From Mucilaginibacter galii (lineage in GTDB: Bacteria; Bacteroidota; Bacteroidia; Sphingobacteriales; Sphingobacteriaceae): 64,000 bases of DNA. This document shows positions 33,130 to 41,620 of this stretch, piece after piece (the stretch's first letter is position 1; each line of letters starts with the position of its first letter). The notes beneath the pieces are model-generated. The model was not told where the DNA came from. It worked only from the letters and a program-made list of their open reading frames with translations, and searched no databases. The position numbers were made by a program, and so were the translations under genes. The DNA is taken from NCBI RefSeq assembly GCF_014635825.1, contig NZ_BMDO01000001.1:744001-808000 (forward strand), written 5' to 3'.

Positions 33130-33855
33130 ATGAAGATCCCGAAGTTTACCGACCTTATTTTGTACGAAGATGATAACCTGGTAGTGGTTAACAAGCCGGC
33201 TTTTATTAGCTCGCTTGATGAACGCGGCGAGGGAAGCAGCGAAATTAACATGCTGAGGCTGGCCAAAGCCTACTCAGACGATGCACAAATTTGTCACCGG
33301 TTAGATAAGGAAACCTCTGGTGCATTAATTATTGCTAAAAACCCGGAGGCTTACCGCATGGTATCTATGCAGTTTGAGCACCGTAAAGTTAAAAAGGTAT
33401 ATCACGCGGTTATTGAAGGCACCCATGTGTTTGATGAGTTATTGGTAGATCTGCCTATCCTCAACACTGGTAAAGGCACCGTATCCATAAGCCGCCAGGA
33501 AGGCAAGCGTGCCGAAACCTGGTTTCAATCGTTAAAGTATTTTAAGCATTATACCCTGGTAGAGTGTCGCCCGGTAACTGGCCGCATGCACCAGATCCGT
33601 ATTCACCTGGCTACGCAACGCGCCTCTATCGCAGGCGATGAGATGTATAAAGGGAAACCGGTATTCTTATCGCAATTAAAGCGCAAATACCATTTAGGTA
33701 AAGACCAGGAAGAACTGCCTATTATGAAGCGCTTTGCCCTGCACGCTTACGAGGTTACTTTTAAAGTTAGCGAGGATAAAGAGGTAACTATACATGCCCC
33801 TTATCCTAAAGATTTTGAAACGCTATTGAAGTTGTTGGATAAGTTTGATAGTTAA
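33130..33855 (+). CDS. RluA-family pseudouridine synthase
   Basis: An RNA-modifying enzyme that converts uridine to pseudouridine in rRNA or tRNA. The 241-residue protein lacks the S4 domain. It starts directly with the catalytic fold: ILYEDDNLVVVNKPAFI, the motif HRLDKETSGALIIAK with catalytic Asp 59, then KVYHAVIEG and the RMHQIRIHLA segment. Its target base cannot be assigned. Single-gene unit; a family 2 repeat follows its stop. Confidence 0.92.
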   Translation: MKIPKFTDLILYEDDNLVVVNKPAFISSLDERGEGSSEINMLRLAKAYSDDAQICHRLDKETSGALIIAKNPEAYRMVSMQFEHRKVKKVYHAVIEGTHVFDELLVDLPILNTGKGTVSISRQEGKRAETWFQSLKYFKHYTLVECRPVTGRMHQIRIHLATQRASIAGDEMYKGKPVFLSQLKRKYHLGKDQEELPIMKRFALHAYEVTFKVSEDKEVTIHAPYPKDFETLLKLLDKFDS

Positions 33856-33895
33856 GTATTGCGTTTCAATATCACAATCGCTATAACATCATTAT

Positions 33896-33977
33896 GTCAT
33901 TGCGAGCGTCAGCGTGGCAATCGCCCGCGTTAATGCAACCTTGCGATTGCCACGTCGCTATCGCTCCTCGCAATGAC
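33896..33977. repeat. Palindromic repeat, family 2 (inverted orientation)
   Basis: An 82-bp copy with arms GTCATTGCGAGCGTCAGCGT and CGTCGCTATCGCTCCTCGCA, in the opposite orientation to the copies at 1.7 and 27.6 kb. It separates the convergent pseudouridine synthase and methyltransferase genes. Confidence 0.85.
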
Positions 33978-34031
33978 ATGATGATATTTAAGAAATTTAC
34001 TGCAACCATGGTATAATGGTGTATCAGAAAC

Positions 34032-34769
34032 TTACTGCTTTTGATAGATTAAAAAGTGCTGCATGGGCAGACCCTCTTTATCTTCTACAAACTTGAAACC
34101 GTTTGCGGTAAGTTCTTTGCTTATTTGTACCAGGGTGGTTTTATGCAGGTCTTTAATAGGCACTTCGGGGTCTTCGCCTTTATACTCTAACATCACTATT
34201 TTGCCGCCTGTTTTAAGGGCTTTGTAAAGTGCCTGTAAGTATTCGTGAGGAAACTCGAGTTCGTGGTAAACGTCTACCATCAAAGCCAGGTCAATGCTAT
34301 TGTCGGGCAAATTAGGGGCCTTTTCGGCACCTTTAACTACCTCTACGTTATTTTGCTTAAGTTCTTTGCTGCGTTTTTTCAGGTAATCTAACGCTTCGTC
34401 TTCCAGTTCAATGGCAATTACCTTGCTCACCTTGGGTGCAATGCGGTAAGTATAAAAACCTGTACCGGCGCCAATATCGGCCACTACGCTTTTTTTATCA
34501 ACCGGCAAATTTTTAACGGCCAGCTCTACATTTTCTTCCTGATTACGGGTATCGCGCTCCAACCAGCCTGCACCGCTAAAGCCCATTACCTGGGCAATTT
34601 CGCGCCCTTTATAAAACTTACCTATCCCGTTTTTTGAAGACCTTTTGTAGGTGTATACCGAATCTTTTTGCTGTGATTGCTGCTGCACCGCTTTTCCGCC
34701 TGATGCAGGAGGTTTACAGCAGCAAAAAAAAACCGATGCCGCTAACAAATATGTCTTAAAATTGGCCAT
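34032..34769 (-). CDS. Exported class I SAM-dependent methyltransferase
   Basis: A 245-residue protein with an unusual N-terminus for a methyltransferase: a hydrophobic segment MANFKTYLLAASVFFCCC resembles a lipoprotein signal. The catalytic fold follows with the SAM-binding motif VVADIGAGTGFYTYRIAPK and the acidic second motif VIAIELEDEALDYL. LPDNSIDLALMVDVYHEL is motif IV. The start is the ATG at 34769; the TTG at 34793 is less likely. How SAM would reach an exported enzyme is unclear, so the segment may be a membrane anchor facing the cytoplasm. The substrate is unknown. Confidence 0.8.
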   Translation of the reverse strand: MANFKTYLLAASVFFCCCKPPASGGKAVQQQSQQKDSVYTYKRSSKNGIGKFYKGREIAQVMGFSGAGWLERDTRNQEENVELAVKNLPVDKKSVVADIGAGTGFYTYRIAPKVSKVIAIELEDEALDYLKKRSKELKQNNVEVVKGAEKAPNLPDNSIDLALMVDVYHELEFPHEYLQALYKALKTGGKIVMLEYKGEDPEVPIKDLHKTTLVQISKELTANGFKFVEDKEGLPMQHFLIYQKQ

Positions 34770-34907
34770 AGCTTCAGGTGAATTAGTTTTCAATAATGCA
34801 ATGCTAAATTACCTTATTTGTTTCAAAAAGCACACATAAATGAACGCTAACATTACTTAACGTACCACAATTGTAAAGCTGAATGATTGGAAGTAATTAT
34901 ACAGAAA

Positions 34908-35741
34908 TTATAAGCTTGCCAGCACCACCATTTGATCGGTAGTTGGGTTTACGCTTCCGCCACGCGGCTCAATGGTTACTGCGAAGGCTTGCGCTGCATC
35001 AATAGACTTCATGAGCTTCATATCGGTAGAATCGGCAGTGGTTTTATCGAACACACCCAGGTCAACAGGCTTGCCGTTAGCAATGGCCCAAAGCTGGTAC
35101 TGATGATCTTTACCCGGGGCAGGCAGGTTTGCGCTGCTTAAATCAACCATTACTTTTTTACGCTTGGCACTCCAGGCCACGGTTAACGCCGATGATGGCG
35201 TTTTAGGCATCCCTTTAAGTTGTATGAAACGGAAAGATGGATCGCGAAAAACACCGATCTCTTCGTTTAAAAAGCTTACCTGGCGCGTGAACTTTTGTTC
35301 ATTTAATCGTAAGCTTACCAATTGCTGCTCAGAATTTTGCAGGCGTTTATACATGATACTTAATGCAAGGCCGCTTACGCAAAGTAAAAGCACACTGGCC
35401 GCAAAGGCATACTTATAAAATATACTGGTGGTGGCAGGTGGATGCATAGCAACTACACGTTCGCCTGCAGTAGCCCTGGGCTGTATGGTGCGCAGGTTGC
35501 GGTCATCGCCCAGGTTGGTTAAAAGACTATTTAAAACCCTGTCGCGCAGTTGCGGCGATGGTTCTACCGATTGTGCATCGGCGTACATTTCCATAGCGAT
35601 CTCAATCTCACTTAACTCGGCCTGAATAGCGGGGTGTTTTTGGGCCATAGCCTCAACCTGCAACTTTTCTTCTGCGCTCATATCGCCCAGAACATAAAGT
35701 TCCAAAACACCCGATTCTATATATGCCCTTATCTCTTCCAC
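34908..35741 (-). CDS. Anti-sigma factor, RskA-like
   Basis: An inner-membrane anti-sigma factor of 277 residues. The cytoplasmic N-terminal part (about 1-100: IESGVLELYVLGDMSAEEK) binds the sigma factor. One membrane helix is at about 108-130 (YAFAASVLLLCVSGLALSI). The periplasmic C-terminal part is the RskA domain (VDLSSANLPAPGKDHQYQLW; AFAVTIEPRGG). The start is GTG at 35741, one base after the stop of the ECF sigma gene, so the two are translationally coupled. The inducing signal is unknown. Confidence 0.92.
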   Translation of the reverse strand: MEEIRAYIESGVLELYVLGDMSAEEKLQVEAMAQKHPAIQAELSEIEIAMEMYADAQSVEPSPQLRDRVLNSLLTNLGDDRNLRTIQPRATAGERVVAMHPPATTSIFYKYAFAASVLLLCVSGLALSIMYKRLQNSEQQLVSLRLNEQKFTRQVSFLNEEIGVFRDPSFRFIQLKGMPKTPSSALTVAWSAKRKKVMVDLSSANLPAPGKDHQYQLWAIANGKPVDLGVFDKTTADSTDMKLMKSIDAAQAFAVTIEPRGGSVNPTTDQMVVLASL

Positions 35742-35742
35742 G

Positions 35743-36294
35743 CTAATTAAAATGTTTACGTAATTGCTGTATAGCCATTCGCAAACGAGTTTTGATAGTG
35801 CCTAACGGCATACCTAACTCATCCGCAGCTTCTGTGTGCGTATAACCTTTAAAATATACAAGATCAAGTATGGATTTTTGCTCGGGTCTTAGCTTATCAA
35901 CCAACTCTCTTACACCCATCAGTTCAGGCTTATACTCTGTACTGTTATGCTTGTCAATATAACCTACGTTATTTTCAAGTTCCTGGTTTTTGAACTGATT
36001 TTTAAAGTCTTTCGACCTTATTTTATCAATAGCCAGGTTGCGTGCAATGTTTACAATCCAGGTAAACAAGCGACCTTTGTTCGTATTATAGCTGGCTGCA
36101 GAATGCCAGATCTTTACAAAAACTTCCTGTAGAACATCTTCGGCTGTTGCTTCATCAATCACTATACGGTGAATTACGCCATATAAAGACGCTGAATACA
36201 TATCATACAGTGCCTCGGCACCAATTTTATCGTGCCGCTGCAATGCGAGTACTAATTCTTCTTCGGATAGGGAAAGTTTATGCTTCTTGGCCAA
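35743..36294 (-). CDS. ECF RNA polymerase sigma factor
   Basis: A group IV sigma factor of about 183 residues, presumably held by the membrane anti-sigma encoded next. Region 2 reads ALYDMYSASLYGVIHRIV and RLFTWIVNIARNLAIDKIR; region 4 reads KGYTHTEAADELGMPLGTIKTRLRM. I place the start at TTG 36294 (LAKKHKLSLSEEELV), where similarity to sigma factors begins. The longer frame starts at an ATG at 36357, but it overlaps lipA and adds a 21-residue hydrophobic leader not seen in sigma factors. The start is therefore uncertain. Confidence 0.88.
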   Translation of the reverse strand: MAKKHKLSLSEEELVLALQRHDKIGAEALYDMYSASLYGVIHRIVIDEATAEDVLQEVFVKIWHSAASYNTNKGRLFTWIVNIARNLAIDKIRSKDFKNQFKNQELENNVGYIDKHNSTEYKPELMGVRELVDKLRPEQKSILDLVYFKGYTHTEAADELGMPLGTIKTRLRMAIQQLRKHFN

Positions 36295-36328
36295 AACGGT
36301 GTAAATATATAATATTATAGATAATAAC

Positions 36329-37207
36329 TTATATATCAAACAGATGTTTTTCGGCATGATAAGAAGATCGCACCAATGGTCCGCTTTCTACATACCTGAA
36401 GCCCATGTTTAAACCCACTTCCTTATAATAATTAAACTGTTCGGGCGTAACCCAATCAATTACCGGGTGGTGGCTGCGCGTTGGCTGTAAGTACTGACCC
36501 AGGGTTAAAATATTAACACCAACGTTATACAGATCCTGCATGGCCTCCAGCACATCTTCTTCCCGCTCGCCTAAACCCAGCATAATGCCCGATTTGGTAC
36601 GTAAGCCTGCTGCAGCAATATGGCTCAGGCATTCTAAACTACGATCGTATTTAGCTTGTATACGTACTTCGCGGGTTAGGCGTCGTACGGTTTCCAAGTT
36701 GTGCGATACCACTTCGGGGCGTACTTCCAATACACGGGCCAGGTTATCCCAGTTACCCCTAAAATCGGGCAGTAAGGTCTCTAAAGTAGTTTGCGGACTT
36801 TCGCGGCGAATAGCATTAATGGTTTCGGCCCAAATGATGGAACCACCATCTTTCAAATCATCGCGGTCTACCGAGGTAATAACGCAATGCTTTACCTGCA
36901 TTAACTTAACCGATGTTGCCACGCGGTTAGGCTCATCCATATCAACGGCCAGCGGCCTGCCGGTAGCTACAGCGCAAAACGAACAAGAGCGGGTACAAAT
37001 ATTACCCAATATCATGAAAGTTGCCGTGCCGGCACCCCAGCACTCGCCCATGTTAGGGCAATTACCACTTTCGCAAATGGTGTGTAGCTTATGGGTATCA
37101 ACTAAACTGCGTACGTGAGCATACTCTTTACCTACAGGCAGCTTAACCCTAAGCCAATCTGGCTTGCGTTGCACCTGGTTGGCAGGAATTACCGGCAAAT
37201 CAATCAT
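36329..37207 (-). CDS. lipA: Lipoyl synthase
   Basis: A radical-SAM enzyme that inserts two sulfur atoms into protein-bound octanoyl chains to make lipoate, needed by pyruvate and 2-oxoglutarate dehydrogenases. Both iron-sulfur clusters are visible: the auxiliary cluster Cys45, Cys50, Cys56 ([12 protein letters not shown]) and the radical-SAM triad Cys71, Cys75, Cys78 (CTRSCSFC). The C-terminus [10 protein letters not shown] holds the conserved Arg-Ser-Ser. The length of 292 residues is normal. It lies upstream of the ECF sigma gene on the same strand with only about 34 bases between. Confidence 0.97.
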   Translation of the reverse strand: MIDLPVIPANQVQRKPDWLRVKLPVGKEYAHVRSLVDTHKLHTICESGNCPNMGECWGAGTATFMILGNICTRSCSFCAVATGRPLAVDMDEPNRVATSVKLMQVKHCVITSVDRDDLKDGGSIIWAETINAIRRESPQTTLETLLPDFRGNWDNLARVLEVRPEVVSHNLETVRRLTREVRIQAKYDRSLECLSHIAAAGLRTKSGIMLGLGEREEDVLEAMQDLYNVGVNILTLGQYLQPTRSHHPVIDWVTPEQFNYYKEVGLNMGFRYVESGPLVRSSYHAEKHLFDI

Positions 37208-37253
37208 AATGTAAAGTTAGGGAATTTAGTATAGATGCAAGAGCTAAGAGACA

Positions 37254-37329
37254 AGAAACAAGATTTTTTACAAATGACACATATACACAAAAGCCACATC
37301 CTGACTCATGGTGCTTGTATCTTGTTTCT
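37254..37329. repeat. Short inverted repeat of the CAAGA/TCTTG type
   Basis: AGAAACAAGAT (37254-37264) and ATCTTGTTTCT (37319-37329) are exact complements 54 bases apart, with degenerate neighbours (GAGCTAAGAGACA). It is a gene-less palindromic element in the short gap between ytxJ and lipA. Confidence 0.65.
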
Positions 37330-37334
37330 GCAGC

Positions 37335-37664
37335 TTACTGCACCATCGTCAATGTTTCCTCTACCGATATACCGCCGTGCGATTGGTCGAGGATGCATTC
37401 ACCGTCTTTAATTAACAATAATTGTGGCGATTCATGGTGAACCTGAAACTGCTCGGCTATCTGGTTAGAGATTTCGCGGTACTTGATCAGATCCAGGAAA
37501 TACAACGGCAGTGTTTCAGGAAATTGATCCCAGTCCAGCTCAAAACGGCGCTTAGCCATCATACTGATAGAACAGCGGGTACTGTGTTTAAAAATTACAC
37601 TGTAGCCGGGCTGTTGCTTAATATCATTTAACTGATCTGCCGTGTCTAACGCTTTCCAAGTCAT
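37335..37664 (-). CDS. ytxJ: Bacilliredoxin-like protein YtxJ (BrxC)
   Basis: A monothiol thioredoxin-fold protein of 109 residues linked to bacillithiol chemistry. The active Cys31 lies in IFKHSTRCSISMMAKRRFE, the YtxJ motif (TxCxIS). The second half has LIKYREISNQIAEQFQVHHE and the cis-Pro segment ESPQLLLIKDG. It probably removes bacillithiol from oxidised proteins, in line with Bacteroidetes that make bacillithiol. Single gene. The short hairpin element lies behind it. Confidence 0.9.
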   Translation of the reverse strand: MTWKALDTADQLNDIKQQPGYSVIFKHSTRCSISMMAKRRFELDWDQFPETLPLYFLDLIKYREISNQIAEQFQVHHESPQLLLIKDGECILDQSHGGISVEETLTMVQ

Positions 37665-37746
37665 AAAAAACTAAAATTATTTTGGCCAAAAATACGGCTA
37701 TAAGCCTGAAAAGGTTATAGGCTATTTACAAAATGACACTACGGTG

Positions 37747-37857
37747 TTAGCGTCCGCGGCGGGGGTAAGAGCCATAGGCGGGGCATAATTTGTTGGAGCA
37801 TGAAGCAAAGGTGCTTAAGAAAGCAGCTACCAAACCTATGTAAATAATCTTTTTCAT
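37747..37857 (-). CDS. Small lipoprotein of 36 residues
   Basis: A short open frame found by reading the gap between ytxJ and ribH. It starts MKKIIYIGLVAAFLSTFASC, giving a good lipoprotein signal with the lipid Cys at residue 20. The mature tail is only 16 residues (SNKLCPAYGSYPRRGR), including a CPAYG motif. I recall similar tiny CPAY lipoproteins in other Bacteroidetes, which supports that it is real, but I cannot verify this here. It lies 18 bases after the ribH stop codon, on the same strand, and could be co-transcribed. Confidence 0.65.
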   Translation of the reverse strand: MKKIIYIGLVAAFLSTFASCSNKLCPAYGSYPRRGR

Positions 37858-37875
37858 ATGAGAACCTGCGTGTGT

Positions 37876-38373
37876 TTAATCAGTTTTCAACTGAGCAGCC
37901 ATATCGGCCATTTTAATAGCCGTAACCGCAGCTTCAACGCCTTTATTGCCATGCTTACCACCGGCACGGTCAATGGCTTGTTGCTCATTATCAGTTGTTA
38001 ATACACCAAATATAACAGGTTTTTCGTATTTCAAAGCTACATTTGTTGCGCCATTGGCAACAGCAGCGCAAATAAAATCAAAGTGCCTGGTTTCGCCCTG
38101 AATAACACAGCCCAGGCATATAACGCCATCCAGGTTTTTGTTCTTCAGTAAAATATCGGCTCCCGAGGTTAGTTCAAAACTTCCGGGTACGGCATAAGTA
38201 AAAATGTTATCTGCTAAAACGCCGTTATCAATGAGGCTTTGGTAAGCACCACCGTATAGCGCACCTGTTATCTTCGCATTCCATTCGGCAACAACAATAC
38301 CAAAGCGGTATGGAGCGCCAGACGGAATGGTGGTATTAGAAAAATCGGACAGGTTTTTAAGCTGGGTGGCCAT
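37876..38373 (-). CDS. ribH: 6,7-dimethyl-8-ribityllumazine synthase
   Basis: The penultimate enzyme of riboflavin synthesis; it condenses a ribitylamino-uracil with dihydroxybutanone phosphate. The 165-residue length is normal. Diagnostic segments are VVAEWNAKITGALYGGA, YAVPGSFELTSGADILL, CLGCVIQGETRHFDFIC (with the catalytic His in RHFDF), KPVIFGVLTTDNEQQA and the GNKGVEAA end. It assembles into hollow pentamers or 60-mers in the cytoplasm. No FMN riboswitch is seen upstream. The TPR gene lies 56 bases upstream on the same strand. Confidence 0.97.
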   Translation of the reverse strand: MATQLKNLSDFSNTTIPSGAPYRFGIVVAEWNAKITGALYGGAYQSLIDNGVLADNIFTYAVPGSFELTSGADILLKNKNLDGVICLGCVIQGETRHFDFICAAVANGATNVALKYEKPVIFGVLTTDNEQQAIDRAGGKHGNKGVEAAVTAIKMADMAAQLKTD

Positions 38374-38429
38374 TAAATATATTTAATTACAGAAGTGTAT
38401 AAAAATCAACCTGAAATAAAAAACACAGC

Positions 38430-39107
38430 TTATTGCTGTGCTTCAACGCGTGCTATGTAAGCATCAATATTTTGAGCTTCGGCACTGGTTGGGTAATCTG
38501 TTTTTATTTTTTGATAGCTTTCGGCAGCGCTCTTATTGTCTTTACGGGCTTCGTAAACCAAACCCAATTTTTTAAGATAGAACGGAGACAAGAATTTGTT
38601 GCCTGCTTTATCTACCGCTTTTTTGAAATAGCTTTCTGCTTTCTCGTAATCTTTCAATTCTACATAAGCATCACCTATGCTACCTAACGCTTCGGCAGCT
38701 ACAACGTTATCATCGCCATGATAGTTGCCCAGGTTTTCAATGGCTTTACCATATTCTCCTTTGTTTAAGTAAGCAACACCTGCGTAGTAGTAAGCCAGGT
38801 TAGCAGCTTTGGTATTACTATAGTCGTTTATTATTTTTTCAAAACCCGGATAGCTGGCATCACCTTTTAAAGCTTTATCCCATTCCTTTTTGTTCCAGGC
38901 ATCCTGAGCAACGTACATTTGGTTGGCAGCATCAGTTTCGCGCTGGGCCAGGTACAATTTTTGGTAAGCTATATATCCCACAATTAATGCAACAATAGCT
39001 GCACCAATAAATAAAAGGCTTTTTTGATTTTCTTTTACAAAGCCACCTGTTGGTGCAAAAGTTTTTGGTTCAGTTGCAACATTGGCATTCACTTCCGTCT
39101 TTGACAT
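38430..39107 (-). CDS. TPR protein with one membrane helix (YfgM-like)
   Basis: A 225-residue protein. A cytoplasmic N-terminal segment is followed by one helix (LLFIGAAIVALIVGYIAY, about residues 30-48) and a periplasmic part made of TPR units (LAYYYAGVAYLNKGEYGKAI; LGSIGDAYVELKDYEKAESY; FYLKKLGLVYEARKDNKSAA). This topology matches YfgM-type ancillary proteins of the Sec translocon. The gene is divergent from recF and upstream of ribH in the same direction. Confidence 0.8.
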   Translation of the reverse strand: MSKTEVNANVATEPKTFAPTGGFVKENQKSLLFIGAAIVALIVGYIAYQKLYLAQRETDAANQMYVAQDAWNKKEWDKALKGDASYPGFEKIINDYSNTKAANLAYYYAGVAYLNKGEYGKAIENLGNYHGDDNVVAAEALGSIGDAYVELKDYEKAESYFKKAVDKAGNKFLSPFYLKKLGLVYEARKDNKSAAESYQKIKTDYPTSAEAQNIDAYIARVEAQQ

Positions 39108-39230
39108 TTCTATGCTAAAATTAAGTTTGCAAAACTACGTTTTTAAAAAATTTTTAACAATATGATTTACATTAAATAATTCGCTATTAATTTTTAGCCA
39201 TTTAAGCGGTCAAAAACACCAGCGCTTTGC

Positions 39231-39238
39231 TACCTTTG
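39231..39238 (+). promoter_or_regulatory. Candidate -7 element of recF
   Basis: TACCTTTG matches TAnnTTTG and ends only 10 bases before the recF ATG, predicting a nearly leaderless transcript. No -33 TTG is seen at 17-21 bases. Confidence 0.35.
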
Positions 39239-39248
39239 AAGCCACTTT

Positions 39249-40349
39249 ATGTACTTGCAGCAGTTATCTATCCTCAACTTTAAAAACTACACCGAAGCCG
39301 AATTAACATTTAGCGAAGGGGTAAATGCCTTTACGGGTAATAACGGTGCCGGGAAAACCAACTTGCTTGATGCTATTCACTACCTCTCGCTTTGTAAGAG
39401 TTATTTTAACGCCATTGATAGCCAGCAAATAAAGCAGGGTACCGATTTTTTCATGATCAATGGCATATTTGAGCGTAACGAAATGCCCGAAATGGTGGCT
39501 TGCTCGGTTAAACGCACCCAGAAAAAGATCTTCAAACGTAATAAGAAAGACTATCCCCGCCTGGCCGATCATATAGGTTTGTTTCCCCTGGTCATGGTAT
39601 CGCCTTATGATGTGAGCATTATTATGGAGGGCAGCGAAGAGCGGCGCAAGTTTGTGGATAACGTAATTTCACAAACAGACAATCAATACCTCGACGAGCT
39701 AATTGTTTACAACAAGGTATTAGCTAACCGCAACGCCTTTTTAAAAACCATTGCTGATACCGGCCGCTTCGACCCAAGCCTGTTGGAGATATTGGATGAA
39801 CAACTGGTGGCATCGGGCGTGCGTATATTTGAAAAGCGTAAAGCTTTTATGGAAAGCTTTACAGGCATATTTAACCAGTACTACCGATTTTTAACGGAAG
39901 ATGCCGAGCAAGTGGCCCTGGTATATGAGTCGCAGTTGCTCAATAACAGCTTTGCCTCCCTCCTCCTTAAAACCACCGAAAAAGACCGCATATTAGAACG
40001 CACCACGGCCGGCATCCATCGTGATGATCTGCAGTTTAGCATTCATAATATGCCGTTGAAAAAGTTTGGATCGCAGGGGCAGCAAAAGTCTTTCCTCATT
40101 GCGCTGAAACTTGCACAGTATAATTACTTACAACAGCAAAAAGGATTTAAACCCTTATTGCTGTTAGATGATATATTTGATAAATTAGACGAGCACCGCA
40201 TTACCAAATTAATGCAGTTGGTATCGCAGCACGAGTTTGGCCAGGTATTTATTACCGATGCCAGCGCCAACCGCGTAACGCAAATACTTGACCGTATAAG
40301 CGTGGGAGTGAAATTATTTAAAGTAAACCAGGGAGAAGTAGCCGGATAG
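39249..40349 (+). CDS. recF: DNA replication and repair protein RecF
   Basis: A 366-residue SMC-like ATPase that helps load RecA at gapped DNA. The Walker A motif is GNNGAGKT (residues 30-37) after the RecF start YLQQLSILNFKNYTEAELTF. The helical middle part includes EERRKFVDNVISQTD. The signature LKKFGSQGQQKSFLIALKLA and Walker B PLLLLDDIFDKLD precede the C-terminus. recF usually sits near dnaN; here they are about 36 kb apart. The downstream DUF721 gene is probably co-regulated. Confidence 0.95.
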   Translation: MYLQQLSILNFKNYTEAELTFSEGVNAFTGNNGAGKTNLLDAIHYLSLCKSYFNAIDSQQIKQGTDFFMINGIFERNEMPEMVACSVKRTQKKIFKRNKKDYPRLADHIGLFPLVMVSPYDVSIIMEGSEERRKFVDNVISQTDNQYLDELIVYNKVLANRNAFLKTIADTGRFDPSLLEILDEQLVASGVRIFEKRKAFMESFTGIFNQYYRFLTEDAEQVALVYESQLLNNSFASLLLKTTEKDRILERTTAGIHRDDLQFSIHNMPLKKFGSQGQQKSFLIALKLAQYNYLQQQKGFKPLLLLDDIFDKLDEHRITKLMQLVSQHEFGQVFITDASANRVTQILDRISVGVKLFKVNQGEVAG

Positions 40350-40355
40350 TAGCAA

Positions 40356-40422
40356 GTAGTTAGTATCAAGTAGCGAGACAAAAATCTTTATAAAAAGAGT
40401 CTTAATACCTGATACTAACTAC
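40356..40422. repeat. Inverted repeat between recF and the DUF721 gene
   Basis: GTAGTTAGTATCA (40356-40368) and TGATACTAACTAC (40410-40422) are exact 13-base complements; GAGAC / GTCT pairs extend the stem inward. It resembles the repeats around the four-helix-bundle gene in style but holds no gene. Confidence 0.7.
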
Positions 40423-40445
40423 TCGATACCTAAAAACATAAACAT

Positions 40446-40736
40446 ATGCGTAAAGCCAACGATAAAACCATGAAAGAAGCGATTGAGCAGATGCTTAACG
40501 TTTATAAGATCAAGCGCCGGTTTGACGAAACGGCGGTTATTGCAGCATGGCCCGACATTGTAGGGAAACCGGTGGCTAACCGCACCAGCGAATTGTTCAT
40601 CAACAATAAAAAGATGTTTTTACGCATCGAATCATCGGTGGTAAAAAACGAGTTAATGATGATGCGCTCTCAAATTATTGAGAAGATCAATACCGAAGCT
40701 GGCGATACACTAATAGAGGAAATTATTTTCCTCTAA
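40446..40736 (+). CDS. DUF721 (DciA-like) protein
   Basis: A 96-residue protein with the DUF721 core: MLNVYKIKRRFDETAVIAAW then PDIVGKPVANRTSELFINNK and LRIESSVVKNELMMMRSQII. The fold is KH-like. In many bacteria lacking DnaC, the DUF721 protein DciA loads the replicative helicase DnaB. Here the gene follows recF by 97 bases in the same direction, which fits a replication role. Its end overlaps the convergent small membrane protein gene by 14 bases. Confidence 0.88.
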   Translation: MRKANDKTMKEAIEQMLNVYKIKRRFDETAVIAAWPDIVGKPVANRTSELFINNKKMFLRIESSVVKNELMMMRSQIIEKINTEAGDTLIEEIIFL

Positions 40737-40923
40737 GGTGGTGACGAACGCTGGTTGGCTTAGTAAATAAGCTATCGCGTATAACCGCGTAAATAACCAA
40801 AGCAGCAGCAGGAATATAAAACGCAAACTGTACTTCGGGGTGTGCTTTTACCAACTCCACACATCCCACAATAAACAATACAACAAAAATAGAATAGATA
40901 GCAGCTTTTGACGCGTTTTTCAT
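40723..40923 (-). CDS. Small two-helix membrane protein (66 aa)
   Basis: No family recognised. Two hydrophobic helices (AAIYSIFVVLFIVGCVELV and FAFYIPAAALVIYAVI) are joined by a short loop, followed by a basic tail. The composition and ATG start support a real inner-membrane protein. It overlaps the 3' end of the DUF721 gene on the other strand by 14 bases. Confidence 0.6.
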   Translation of the reverse strand: MKNASKAAIYSIFVVLFIVGCVELVKAHPEVQFAFYIPAAALVIYAVIRDSLFTKPTSVRHHLRGK

Positions 40924-41080
40924 ACGACTAATATAATAATTTTAAATCCCCACCAGAAAAAATTGTGCCACAAAGGCACAAAAAAAGGCTAAATTTAGCT
41001 AACAAGAAAATTTTGATTGCCTGCTAACTAAATTAAGCCTTTAATATAACCTAAAAGCGCTTAAAACGCTCATGCTCAAC

Positions 41081-41500
41081 TTAAAACTTTTCGAAAGCCG
41101 AGAAGAAGAAGCTACCTTCGATAGCGGCATTCTCGTCAGAATCTGAACCGTGTACAGCGTTTGCTTCAATTGATTCGGCAAATAACTGACGGATGGTACC
41201 AACTTCGGCTTTAGACGGATCGGTAGCACCAATCAGCGTACGGAAATCGGCTACGGCATTGTCTTTTTCTAAAATGGCAGCTACGATAGGGCCCGAAGAC
41301 ATAAAGCCAACCAAATCTTTATAAAAAGGACGCTCTTTATGCACTTCATAAAACTCACCTGCTTTTTCAGGGGTTAAATAAGTGTACTTCATGGCGCTTA
41401 TTTTGAAACCGCCTTTAAGGATCTGATCTAATATACCACCGATGTGACCGTTGCGTACAGCATCAGGTTTGATCATGGTGAAAGTTTTGTTATTTTCCAT
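41081..41500 (-). CDS. ndk: Nucleoside diphosphate kinase
   Basis: Ndk equilibrates nucleoside triphosphates through a phosphohistidine. The 139-residue protein starts [20 protein letters not shown], and the active His117 lies in [13 protein letters not shown]. Other conserved pieces are [16 protein letters not shown] and [15 protein letters not shown]. The family length and hexamer-type core are normal. It is divergent from nrnA and has a promoter-like element in the gap. Confidence 0.97.
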   Translation of the reverse strand: MENNKTFTMIKPDAVRNGHIGGILDQILKGGFKISAMKYTYLTPEKAGEFYEVHKERPFYKDLVGFMSSGPIVAAILEKDNAVADFRTLIGATDPSKAEVGTIRQLFAESIEANAVHGSDSDENAAIEGSFFFSAFEKF

Positions 41501-41519
41501 CTTTGCTTTAAAATTGGCG

Positions 41520-41527
41520 CAAAAGTA
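41520..41527 (-). promoter_or_regulatory. Candidate -7 element of ndk
   Basis: TACTTTTG on the minus strand, 19 bases before the ndk start codon, matches TAnnTTTG. No -33 element of the TTG type is found at the usual spacing. Confidence 0.4.
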
Positions 41528-41572
41528 AGGCTTTGTTATTGTAACTTAAAGCTTTTTGTATAATTTACATGG

Positions 41573-41601
41573 TTTGTATTTCATTAATTATTTTAAATTT
41601 G
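41573..41601 (+). promoter_or_regulatory. Promoter of nrnA
   Basis: TTTG at 41573-41576 and TAAATTTG at 41594-41601, 17 bases apart, fit the Bacteroidetes promoter consensus. The start codon is 19 bases further on. Confidence 0.6.
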
Positions 41602-41620
41602 CGTCTTCTTTTTTTAGTTG

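Noticed and set aside
37876..38400. FMN riboswitch for ribH
   Set aside because: The conserved RFN segments are not present in the short upstream gap; ribH follows the TPR gene.
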